NCBI GenBank assembly: GCA_000469685.2
Contig: LS997566.1
Location: 33,628,803-33,692,802, forward strand
Direction: 5' to 3'
DNA length: 64,000 bases
From: Haemonchus contortus
Lineage: Eukaryota > Nematoda > Chromadorea > Rhabditida > Trichostrongylidae
The first letter of the stretch is position 1. Every line of letters starts with the position of its first letter. The translations under genes and the position numbers were made by a program. Of the stretch, positions 10,430-20,992 are shown one piece after another. The notes beneath the pieces are model-generated. The model worked only from the letters and a program-made list of their open reading frames with translations, made no database searches and was not told the DNA's origin.

Positions 10430-13400
10430 ATGGGACCGAAGAAAGAAGTAAAGAAATACGACCTTAACGACAAGGTTATGTGTAAACATGGGCTCTTCTA
10501 CTACGAAGCAAAAATAACTGAAATCGCCGAGCAAGATGGAGAACCGGTGTATGTTGTCCATTATCAGGTATGTTTCTGTTCCAGCTTCCAATGCGAAGCA
10601 ATCTTCTTTGGATTTCAGTTCTACGAGCACTTAGTGTACATTTCATACGGTTTTCCTCACAATTTTCAGGGTTGGCATAAGAGATATGATGAGAGAATAA
10701 CTCAAGCTGAAACAGCAGACAAATTCCTTGCTTTCACACCTGAAAATGTTGCCAGGTGCAAAGTGAGTTTGTGTTTGTACACATTTCCCTTCCTTATTCA
10801 AACTTTAATCGGAAAAATTTCTCGGAGTTCTCGATAAATACTGTTTTAGAAGGAAATTCAAGAAGCCCAGTCATCGAAAATCAAAAGAAGAAAGACTAAA
10901 GAAGGTCATGATGATGACGTGAGTCGTACATTTTCAGCGAAATTCCATTCTTTTCATTTTTGAAGATATTTGTTCAAACGGATCCAGAATTTAGAGTAGT
11001 AAAATGTGATAGCGATTTAGCATTATGGGAAACATGTTTTACAGTTTTAAAAAATTGATCTATGCGTGAGATTTTCTCTGTCTGTTGACAATCCCCGATG
11101 ATTCCTTGCCTTCCGCCGTCTAGAATTTACTTCGGGGAAATAGGTTGTTGCTTAAGAGGCGTCGTTTTCTTTTTTCGCCATCCGTTTTTAATTGGTAGTC
11201 CACAACTGCAAACTGGCCCTGTTATTCTTGGAATACAGTGTAAATGACGCGATCCGCAAATAGCAATCCTCTTCCGCGAACAAACGGGAAGCGCACTAAT
11301 CGATAACCGCAAGCGTGGGTTAGGAATCGCGGCGGCACCGATCGTCTTCTGCACGGTCGCGCACGATCGAGCTCAAGTAGAAGAACTATTATAAATGATT
11401 GATTGAAGTCACAGTGACATAAAGCGTTACTACATTGCTGAAAAACCATTCGAATTTATTCGGGCTCATTTGATTAGCTCAAGTAAATCCCTTTATCGAA
11501 GTACTTGACGCAGTAGTGAACCGCTTATTCGTGGTTCACGTATAATCGTGACTATTGAAAAAATGCTCTTTCGATGGTCTACTCGATAAGGCAATGCTCA
11601 AAAAATACCTCTACAAATCGCAAAATTTTTCTAACATAGAAGCTTTTTTTGGAACCAGCAAGGTTCTGGAAATGATCATTCTCGTATCCTACTTAAGAAA
11701 CTGAATGAACGGTTGCTTTCAATTGAAAAATAGGAGCTAATTTTCATAATAAACTCTAAAGTTTTATTGCTACCACAGATAAGTCATTTCGGAGATGAAC
11801 ACGAAAGGTGTTTGTAATACACATACTAGACAATACAATTCTCAACAGTTGAAGGCAAGGATTTTACACTTTTTGAAATCAAGCATAATAGAGTGGTCTA
11901 TTTGATGCTTTGGATTTTTCCTATTTTTTTCTTGCTTTTGAAACTGGCATATTTTGTATAAAAGCATACAGAATTTACGAGATCAGACTATTGACGGATT
12001 CATATTGATATAGGCCCCCTGGTAAGGGCTGTCTCCCTAAATCTCTCTGCTACTCAAAATTCTTAAGATTAAAGATGAGAAGCTCAAACATCATCTTGTG
12101 TCGAAAACCTTGTTGCTCCATCCCTGCACATCTCATTCTTTGTAGAGAGGAACCCCCACTATGTAACTCGTTAGTTTGAACCTTACTGGTTGCTTTCAGA
12201 CTTCAACTATGCAACCGACATCCGTCCGTCGTCCGTCGCGTGCGTGCCGCGACGGCAGTTCTAGACAGCTGTTGACAGCGCTGAATACCGATCGATACTG
12301 CAAGACGAGGGGATGACTAATTTCATCATACCGTCTTGTAATACGACCGTCATTCAGCGCTGTTAACACCTGTCTAGAACCGTCGTCGCGGTACGCATGC
12401 GACGGACGGATGGACGGACGTCGGTTTGATCGTCGAAGTCTGAAAGCAACGTTTGTGCTCGTGATTTGCGTTACTCTCATCTTCTTTGAAAAATTTATAC
12501 AAATTTAATGAGCGAGAAGAACTAAGGAAAAATAGAAGGCAGACGTTGCACAATTTTCAGGTAACCGCTCCACAGTGTAAACCGTTTTCGTGAACGTGTG
12601 AGAAATTATGTTGTAAAAAAAAGTATCACATACATTACTTTTTTTGTCTATTTTATAGCGCTTTGTTATCAACAGAAGCAATGAGTCTTTTGACTCCATC
12701 GAAAAATTAGTTCTCATGACGTGCAAGCCCTTCCGCTCTGTAAAAATGTATAAATTTGCCAGAGACGGAGTAGAGTCAACAAATGACATGTGAGGTGTTA
12801 TTTTTTCATTTTGCGGCAATATAGCAGTGGATTATAAAATCACCTAAACTTTTTCTCAGAATCTAAAACGAATGATGCGATCTAAATTACAGTGTCTTGC
12901 AGACTTGAAATTAGCTTTAAGAACTTCTCCAAATAAGGAAATTAATGTGTCCTTACGCGCTCGTTGTGCAACCTATATTTTGCGATAGGGTGCTTTCATT
13001 GTCAGCGGCGAGCGTTGTTTCAACCCACTTCAACGACCGACCGACCGTCCGCGATGCGTGCTCCGCATTTACAACGCAGGACAGATTGCGTTCAGGGCCG
13101 CGTGAGCGGTATCGATCGGAGTCGAGCGATGTCAGCGTGTGGCCAGCTACGCGGTCGGTTGGTCGGTCGTCGGTTGAAGCAACGCATGTCGTTGAACTCT
13201 GAAAGCAGCCATTGAACGTTTACATATAATTGTTGAAGGTGCTCAAATTATCAGTGCGCAGATTATAATGATCAGTGATTCGATTTCGAAGATAGCCTGC
13301 ACTTGAACTGTCCCATTTCTTTCGCTCTCCATTGGTCTCAAGGCGGAAACGAGCTGAATTGATCAAGGGTATCCTAACTTTAATCTCTAAAGCACAAACT

Positions 13401-16400
13401 AGAGTAATGAAGGTGTAGGACACAAATTTGCCGTTATTCTCGTGCTATCTACAGAGCCGCTTAAATGCTTTGCGTTTAGTTACGTAAGCATTTAGGTGGC
13501 TAGGTCGTTGGAATTGTGGAAATACTATATTTCGGTGAGGTCTTTCGGCCGAGACATTCATGAATCCCTACCGATTGCCCTTGCTTACGTTGATAATTTG
13601 GTTACTTCTGGAAAGTTTTTGCGACATCGTCGTTCTAAATTGTAACTATTTTTTACAGGGAAGAAAAAGCGACGCAGGAAGTCGTGCATCTACACCTAAC
13701 AGCGTTCCTCGTTCTGCTTCTGTATCAACACCACTGCGAAGTAAGCCTTGCTACTCATTTTAGAGCATTTCTTTATAAGTTGAAGATTAGAATTTCTAGT
13801 TCATAATAAGTTGTTGTCATTTGCTTTGCTTCATTTTTGAACTGGAAACAGTATTTAGTTACGCTACTATAATGAGTTCTAAGTAGTCCGATGGAATATT
13901 TATAACATCAATATAACTCTACGGTTCACTCTACGGTTTGATCTAATCGCATCCCTTATAAACCTGACACGGGTTGAAAGCTTTCAATTTGCTACATGCT
14001 CACCAAGTGCTTCTTTCTCAGTTTTTTCGATGTTATGTCGTGGTGCTGCTCGTAAACCCCCTGCAGTGTAAAGTTAGACTGACGAAACATTCTAAGTGGT
14101 GCTAGATATTTGCACACTGATTTTTTTCAGTTGTGTCAATGTGAAAAAACTGCCCACTTGCAAATAAGTTTGAGGAGCGCAACAGAATTGGAGTTGGTAT
14201 CAAATCTTTGGTCGCTGCTTGAAGACCTTTTTTGCGCTTTTGCTGCTTATGAGCAGGTCTAGGTATTAGGCCGAAAAGATCAGAACCCAGAGACATGAAG
14301 TGCAGATTTCTTCTAACTTATACATTTGGCATATGCGACCATAAATTAGATACATAATGCGGTGTTATCAATATTGCAGAATGTAGAGGCAGTTATTAGT
14401 GAGGGCTCGATCCCAATACAGGCATTTGTGTTCTGTGTTTTCACTCGTGCATGTGACTTCACCCCAAAATTGTTTAACTATCTATATTGCCTTGAGCAGG
14501 CATGTTTTCAATATTCTTGTGTTCTAGCAAAAATTGCCAAGAAAAGAGCCGAAGCAGGAACAGATACTCCAGCAGCCACTTCTACGACCAGTACATCTGA
14601 GCCAGAAAATAAATCCCCCGTTCGAGAACGTGATCCAGTTCTTCTTCAAGAATTAGATGTAAGCGCTTCTTCAGTCGTACCTGCTTACGCAGAATGACCT
14701 CATAATATTTTCTTTCGAACTTTGAAGATTCATTACAGAAACTGAATGATATGCCTTCTTGCCTTCTCCAAATAATCGTTGATGATAGCGATATCATGAC
14801 CCGTCAACGCATGGTTTCTCGCCTACCTGCACGCTATACAGTGGACACCATCATTAACGATGTGAGCGTTTTTATTTGCCTTAGCCTTTTTCTTCGATCT
14901 TCATGAGTTTGAAAGCTTGAAAATTAGTAGTTGGTCGTGAAGTGATGGAAATAATCTGGCTAGCATATCTAGCCGTATTTTCCCGTTCAAATAGCTCTAT
15001 GCTGCAATGTGCAGTTATTACTATCTTCATTAACCTCCCATTGTGTTGCTGCTTTTTGTTTTTTTTTAAGCTGACTTGAGGGAGGGCTGAGTCTCGAACG
15101 TGGCTAAGTTAACCTTCAACAAGAACTTCATGTTAGCTGTTATTATGATATTCAAATAAGTTGAGCCCAGAAAATTGTGCAATATTCAATCTTTTTCAGT
15201 ATTGTGCGGAACTTGGATTTTCATCTAAAGAGGGCGACGATTCCGCTGTGGCAGATAGCCCTTCAGGACTAGGAAGTAGTGCGATTGGATTGCGCGATTT
15301 CTTCAATGGTGTGCTAGGGTACGTTCTAATAGATCTGATCTTTGAAACATTTCGTTACATACAAATTCCGCTGTTGTTCTTCACATATTGCAATTGATTC
15401 AACCTAGCAGACTAGCACTATCATCATAAGGTATTTCAAGGAACATCATCAATAAAACTCAATCACTAATAGAATAGTCATCAATAATAATAGAATCACT
15501 CACAAGAATGTATCGAAAGCATCTTGTAGGAATTAATCGGCTTGATTCTCAGAAGCGGGATGGCATGCGCCTAATTTTCAGATGAAAGTTATTTTTGTAC
15601 CCTATTCAGCGATATTTCATTTGCGGATCATTTTACGCTACTCCGCGCTTAGAACCATAAAAATAAAATTTCGACGAGAGATTTGTGTTTGAACCCGTAA
15701 CTAAGATGAAAAGCCGGTTCTGCTTTGTCGCCCTCGTCAGATGCTGGTTACCAGTTCTAATCTTCGAAGACTACTCAGACCTTCACATTGATCTAAAGTC
15801 GAACTTGGATGCTTAAGAACGTCGATGGTTTTTGGATGCAGAACATACTGAATGTCTTAACCGTTTTTTAAAAGTATTAGAAAAAAAGTACAGCAATTTT
15901 TTTAAGGTATCAGCTCCTTTACAAATTTGAACGCCCTCAGTATGCAGCTGAAATTGAAAAGGCAGTGGGATCAACTGAAGCGGTTCATAGGAAGAGAAAA
16001 TCGCAGTCATCACCTGGTTAGTTTGCTTCATCATCTTCAGACACTGAATAGGATTGAACCAGTAACCGTATTTTCTTAGATGAAATTGGAAATGCTCTAA
16101 TACCGTCTAAGCTCTACGGTCTTCCTCATCTGCTTCGGTTGATTGTCAGGCTCACTACTCTTCTCCGCGACGTGCCATGGAACGACAATGTTTTCCGGGT
16201 AGGTTGCTATACTTACTCTCGACGGCATCATTAAATATTTTCATTGATGCCGGCCTTCAGATGCATGTTACTGTGAATGTTTTTATAACGAATTCGTACT
16301 TATTAGAGACTGGTTTCTGGTTAAGCTGTAGGTCTGAGATGGGAAAGGGCAGGAGTTGCTCTTTGAAGCGGGATGGGTCTTGTTGTTTTCTCCTCGTTTG

Positions 16401-16931
16401 GGGGTACATACCCCAAGCATTGCTCGTGGTGCGTCATTATAAGGGAATTGGAGCCTCTGGAAATATTGCAATATTCTGCTTCCATTATCGCTGTCGTTTT
16501 TGACCTCATGTCCGAAGGTAGTATCAAGTGATCTAAGTGGTCCGCTCACCTTGCTGTTGAAGCCCACCGAAACATCTGTCGAGCGTTCATTCACAAAGCT
16601 CTCTTAGCGGGCCTTTTGTACACCTCGTTCCTACGCTTCTTAGCTTGAGGCAAAAAATTCGAAGATGAAGATGAGACGTCTACAGAACTTGAATGGCAGC
16701 TTCAAAAACTAACTCTTAGGTTCTACTGTCTTACCAAATGTATTTCATTCGGAAGGACCAGATCTGAAAGCATCGTGAGGTAATTCCTGCGTGTTTCAGG
16801 ATATCATAAAATGTACACAGCATCTCATCGGGTTTCTCGAGAAAAATCATCAAAAGTACTACAGTATTGAGAATGACTACGAGAATACCACACCAGAATA
16901 TCAAAAAACTGCATGGGCATCAACATCGTGA
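10430..16931 (+). CDS. mrg-1: MRG15/MRG-1-like chromo and MRG domain protein
   Basis: Ten exons join in frame to 371 aa: 10430-10567, 10670-10762, 10850-10918, 13659-13740, 14528-14658, 14739-14861, 15200-15318, 15907-16016, 16080-16198 and 16800-16931 (TGA). Residues 8-80 form an MRG15-type chromo-like domain with YYEAKI (24-29) and VHYQGWHKRYDE (43-54). A basic, Ser/Thr-rich linker spans about 80-175. Residues 178-371 form the MRG domain, with LLYKFERPQYA, YGLPHLLRLIVRL and a C-terminal PEYQKTAW. MRG15-family proteins are nuclear adaptors that read methylated H3K36 and dock acetyltransferase or deacetylase complexes; C. elegans MRG-1 acts in germline chromatin. The usual second cage tryptophan of the chromo domain appears as Tyr52. 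The exon 8 donor is the weak GTTAGT; the other donors are standard GT. Intron 3 (2.74 kb) contains two MITEs. The symbol is by homology to C. elegans. Confidence 0.93.
12189..12450. mobile_element. Hairpin MITE 1, intron 3 of the MRG gene
   Basis: The ends are GTTGCTTTCAGACTTCAAC and its inverse GTCGAAGTCTGAAAGCAAC. The inverted match continues inward for about 115 bases per arm, through the CCGTCCGTC, TTCTAGACAG and CAGCGCTGAAT blocks, leaving only a short loop near 12310-12330. The element is GC- and CpG-rich in an AT-rich intron. I could not identify a clear target-site duplication, so its superfamily is unknown. It has no coding capacity. Confidence 0.8.
12988..13210. mobile_element. Hairpin MITE 2, intron 3 of the MRG gene
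   Basis: The ends are GGGTGCTTTCA and TGAAAGCAGCC, related to the TGCTTTCA ends of the element at 12189. The arms share GAGCGTTGTTTCAACC-like and CGACCGACCGACCG blocks in inverted order, but pair less well than those of element 1. It is probably an older or distinct member of the same family; only half a kilobase separates the two. Confidence 0.7.
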
Positions 16932-18330
16932 ACGGAAAAGCGATGTCGAGAAGTTGGTTGTTATTGAAGAGTCCGTTGAGGTTGTCAGCATCTCCTCATG
17001 TATAAACTGTTGCATCAAAGTATTCTATCGTTTTCTGATCAGTTTTGGTCTCAGTTTCTTTCACATTTAGGTTTAGTTGGTAGGTTACAGAATCGTCATA
17101 ATATTTTACATAGAACCAAACTCTCTCATTACTTGAAGTTGTGTCCTGCATCCTGTTCGATTTGTCTTTTTCTATTTTGATAAGTTTGCTGGTCATTATA
17201 ACCGTGCTCCTACTTTCTCCAATGCGTTATGAACTCGGTTATACTAAGTATTTCTATTCCTTTCATCAGATGTTGCTAATATTCATTTTCTGTACTATTC
17301 TTTTTGTTCGTTTTTTTTTTCATTCAGTCGTGTATAGCGCTATTGTATATTTGATTTTGATGATACCTCGTTACAAGCAATCAACGATACTGCAGTTGCA
17401 AGTGTCTGTGAAGTGACGATAAATACCCTTTATTCTCATTATTACTTTGCAATTTCATATTATAGGGATTTGGTGCATCGCGTGATGTGGGATCGCCGTT
17501 TGAACTGTTTAGTTTAATTTCGGACAGTAACTGCGGTGACAGAACCCTCTTTTTGTGGTATAGCACTGCGTCGAACGGATCGATGAACTGAGCAGACCGT
17601 ATGCTGCGCCACAATTACGCAGTTCGTTGGTGGCCCATTCATAGCTATGGCATGAAGGTTCGGTTCAGTGGTGCTTATGCGAGTACCGTTTTTTCATCAA
17701 ACGTGCCGTAAACGCTTGCAAGACGTTTGTACCCTTGGTATTGACAGTTACGACCTCACCTCACATTTGAGCAACGCACGGAATGGTTAGTCGAAGCACC
17801 TTTCCTTTGCCTCCACTCACTTAGGAGTGCATTTTTATGCCGAACACTCGATATGGTGTTACGATATTCCCAGCATCTCCACCGCAGAGGACCGTCGAGT
17901 GACTCTGTTCTAAGAGCCCGCTTTGCAAGAAGTACGTCCTCCCTTCCGATGAATACTGTCCCCACTTTTCAAACCGGTATGCGCTGGTTTAAGTGAACTG
18001 CTTTTTTGAAAAAATGTGGTTGGAGTAGTACTTGATCAATTAACGAACATGTATGATAATCCATTAGTTGTCGGGAACTTTATGAGGCATTATTTCACAG
18101 GAACCATAGTCAACTAACAAACACGATGAGACCGCTGTCGGGCAGAGCAGTACGCTGGCTATATGTTAAAGAACGTTTATACCTTCTGGATGATTCTACA
18201 TCTTACCACTTGAAGCTTCCAGAGCTCATGTTGAGCATAAGTGCCGCTTTTCCTCTTTGCCTGAATTGAGGTGTATCCTTATCCGCGTATCCTTATTTTG
18301 CAGCGTTTAGGGTCATTTCGTAGAAAAGCG
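16932..18330. other. Intergenic stretch downstream of the MRG gene
   Basis: AT-rich sequence at 16932-17450 may hold the 3' untranslated region, but no clear AATAAA was seen. A very degenerate tRNA-like stretch (GGTTCGGTTC, GGCATGAAGG) may lie at 17612-17690. Otherwise nothing was recognised. Confidence 0.4.
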
Positions 18331-18406
18331 AGGAGCACATGCATCAAGGATTCGAAGCTCTTGTCATGTCTTCCAGTTCACCGCCCTGCCAGCTGCGCCT
18401 CCATAG
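18331..18406 (-). repeat. Third, diverged copy of the tRNA-derived SINE head
   Basis: On the minus strand the sequence reads GGCGCAGCTGGCAGGGCGG, then GACATGACAAGAGCTTCG and AATCCTTGATGC. This aligns with the arms of the fold-back element at 4492-4567 and 7291-7366, with several substitutions in both pol III boxes. Confidence 0.5.
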
Positions 18407-19442
18407 TCCAGCTGTAAAACTGCTCGGTCCGATTATTTATACGACACAGTGGTATAAGACAAGGAGAACGAGTTCCGTAAGTTTAATTTTGAATGTTTTC
18501 GCAGACTTGAATGCAGGTTCCAGATTGGAGTTCGAAAATACTCACGGCGGTATATTATATTTCACATCTTTTCTCATCATTATTCTCCCATCTTCACATC
18601 ATCTTCATCCGAATATCCTTCCTCCTGACACGAATAACTGGCTGCCCTTCTCTCCTTCACAGGTGGAGGTGCTTTCACTCATCACCTGTCTATGTTTGAA
18701 AGAAAGATGGTTTGAAGAGGTTCTCAAAATGCGCAGAAGGTGGCGTAGCCGCCTCCTTAACGGTGTGAAGATGATGGAACTTTTAGGTTGACAAAGAGTT
18801 TAATCGAGTTTAGGGAAAGTCAGAATTAGCGCACGTCCCTGTACCGGTAATAGTGGTAGGTGCGACGCTATTCCCCATCATGCACCGTGCTTGCTTCCTG
18901 ACTTCTCTTTCCCGACTTTCTTCCGTTCTTTTGGTGCCGTATTGAGCGACAATTCTCCTTCCACGTCTCAGTGCCACAGATAGGTGGACGGAGTCTGCCC
19001 TGCTAGGCTCTATTGTGTTATCACAGCCACAGACGTGGTCGCATTCTGCTTCTAGCGACGGACTCGGGCCCTGTCACACAGCAGCGTTCAATTTCTGTAC
19101 TTATATCTTAGTCTTCGAAAGTTCGTTGATTATGAGACTCGAAATCGGCACAACCTCGAATGTGCATGGTCTACTCTTCGCAATGAGCAGTAATCCAGAC
19201 CATCAGATCTCTGACAGTAACGATGAAGTCAGGCATCGGTCTCGGTTGACCTTCACAGTTCTTTAACACATTCTAGCTAATGCACAACGAAAAGAGTGGT
19301 GAGGGCCTTTAGTGTGCTGAAGGAATTCAAGCCCAAGGAATGTCACACTCTTTTCTACCCCCATAGAGCGTTCTACGGCACTGATGGCTTGCTTTTTCAG
19401 TGCATAGGGCATAGCTGCTTTTTTCAAACGTGCATGTATTTA
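18407..19442. other. Intergenic stretch, nothing recognised
   Basis: A 150-codon frame beginning at 18339 overlaps the SINE head and has no family resemblance. No exon or array was recognised. Confidence 0.4.
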
Positions 19443-20015
19443 CAGGGGTGCCCAAAAAAAAAGAGACACTATGCATGGGGCCTAATAAAGGGCGGAATAC
19501 GTCGCACCGATTGAAACAGCAGAAGAATGTGATTGAGTAAATTGTACTAAGAATGCTGCTTGATGAAAGGAAGCAGGAACTCGTGTGGTTCCTATATCGG
19601 CATCAAAATATGAAGCCGTCTGCCATTGCGGACGCGCTGAAGACGGCTTATGGGATATCGGTCGGCAACAAGCAGATACGCAACTTTCTCAATCGAATCG
19701 CTCACGGACAGATTCCTGGGCATCGTCGCTTAGGATCTGGAAGACCGCTGACTTCCTGTAGCCCCGACAACTCCGCAATGGTCTGCGACGTCGTGGGAGA
19801 CGAGCCGATCTCGCCGACCTCAGACGACATCAAATTTGCGTGGCAAAAACTTTCGATTTCGTCCGTGCCGAAGGCCATTGAAGAATTCCGTGATCGAGTA
19901 CAATGTGTTCTTGATTTTGCGGGTGGTAATATTCAGTCAGAGTTTAATAAAGTTTGATTACATCGGTGATACAGGCCGAGCAGTGAAAATGTCTCTTTTT
20001 TTTTGGGCACCCCTG
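19443..20015 (+). mobile_element. Tc1/mariner-type non-autonomous element with perfect terminal repeats
   Basis: The element is 573 bp, flanked by TA on both sides (19441-19442 and 20016-20017), with 26-bp terminal inverted repeats that are perfect as read. The ends begin CAGGGGTGCCC followed by a run of nine A and then GAGACA. TA duplication and the CAGGGG end fit the Tc1/mariner superfamily. It contains one intact reading frame, described separately. The perfect ends suggest recent insertion. Confidence 0.88.
19553..19957 (+). CDS. Short transposase-derived protein: DNA-binding head joined to C-terminal tail
   Basis: This uninterrupted 134-aa frame lies wholly inside the TA-flanked element. 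Residues about 1-70 look like the N-terminal helix-turn-helix of Tc1/mariner transposases (KQELVWFLYRHQNMKPSAI, ISVGNKQIRNFLNRI), followed by a RRLGSGRP linker typical of the segment between DNA-binding domains. Residues about 95-134 (FAWQKLSISSVPKAIEEFRD, then FAGGNIQSE) resemble the extreme C-terminus of such transposases. The whole catalytic DDE/D core is missing, yet the frame is kept across the junction. The product could bind the terminal repeats but not cut. Whether it is expressed is unknown; the start is the first ATG of the frame. Confidence 0.7.
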   Translation: MLLDERKQELVWFLYRHQNMKPSAIADALKTAYGISVGNKQIRNFLNRIAHGQIPGHRRLGSGRPLTSCSPDNSAMVCDVVGDEPISPTSDDIKFAWQKLSISSVPKAIEEFRDRVQCVLDFAGGNIQSEFNKV

Positions 20016-20017
20016 TA

Positions 20018-20980
20018 TAAGGACGAATGATGAAAACATTTTCGATGTTCGGCATCTGTGCTCCATTTTGCCTCACTGCTTCTCTGATGGTGGGTGGTGT
20101 ATATCTTCATGCAATCATGTATTCATGGATTCCCTTGCCTAAGAGTTGCCCCATTCCCTATCGGTTACACAATTTTTCATTGCGTTCTATTGCAGTACGA
20201 TATAGCTGATGTTTAAGGCAAGTGTGCCCAAGCCATCTTCTACATAGTGACCTCGAATTCGCAAGACAATCGAGTTGAGAGGGCCTCCGAATCACAAGAG
20301 AGACGGCCCGGCTCACTGCGGTTTCGCGTCTTTTTAAAACAGAACCAAAGTCTCGATGTGCAAAAGGCATTGCACCTTCCACCGTCGGATCGCGTGCTTT
20401 TCTGGGCTGCCCCTTCTATTTGAATTAGGAATGCTCAAACGCAGACATTATACCTTCAAATTTGGAAGATGCATATATCGTTCACTTATCGGATCACTCC
20501 GCCTCTGCGGGTTACCCTCCTTCGTGTGACCAAGTCGAAATGCTCACTTGATCTGCCATTTTCTTTTCAAAACATTTTGTACATTTTTTATCGCAGAATC
20601 TTCGAATACTTACACTTATGTATGCAACTTATATCGATCTGTTGATCTTCAACTTTACAGTAACCTCCCACAAATAGTTAATACCTCTCTTTATTGGGTC
20701 TCGGCTGAACCAACTTCTATTCAAATTTATCGACCGATTGCTTATTCAAAGCTTTGAATGGTACTTACTAAAGTTGCCGACTGATAGTAATGCCATTATC
20801 ATTATCTGTAGCCCATCCTCCTTCCATGAGTATGAGTCTGGCAATGCTCATCCCACGCGACGATGTTGATGGATGACATCTACCAGTAGATTTCAGTCTA
20901 GAGGTCCTAGAAACAAATCCGATCCATCAGTAGAACTTCCCTTGTACAAAAGCAAACCTAACGCATTGCATGTTTTCCCT
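20018..20980. other. Intergenic stretch upstream of the transporter gene
   Basis: No exon was recognised. A short motif near 20745 (ATTCAAAGCTTTGAATGGTA) recurs at about 38800 with downstream similarity, so it marks a small dispersed repeat. The tract before 20989 (AATATATAG) is an acceptor-like site three bases before the start codon at 20993. Confidence 0.4.
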
Positions 20981-20992
20981 AATATATAGGAT

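Noticed and set aside
18339..18791. 150-codon plus-strand frame
   Set aside because: It starts inside a SINE head read in antisense, and the rest has no domain or neighbouring exon.
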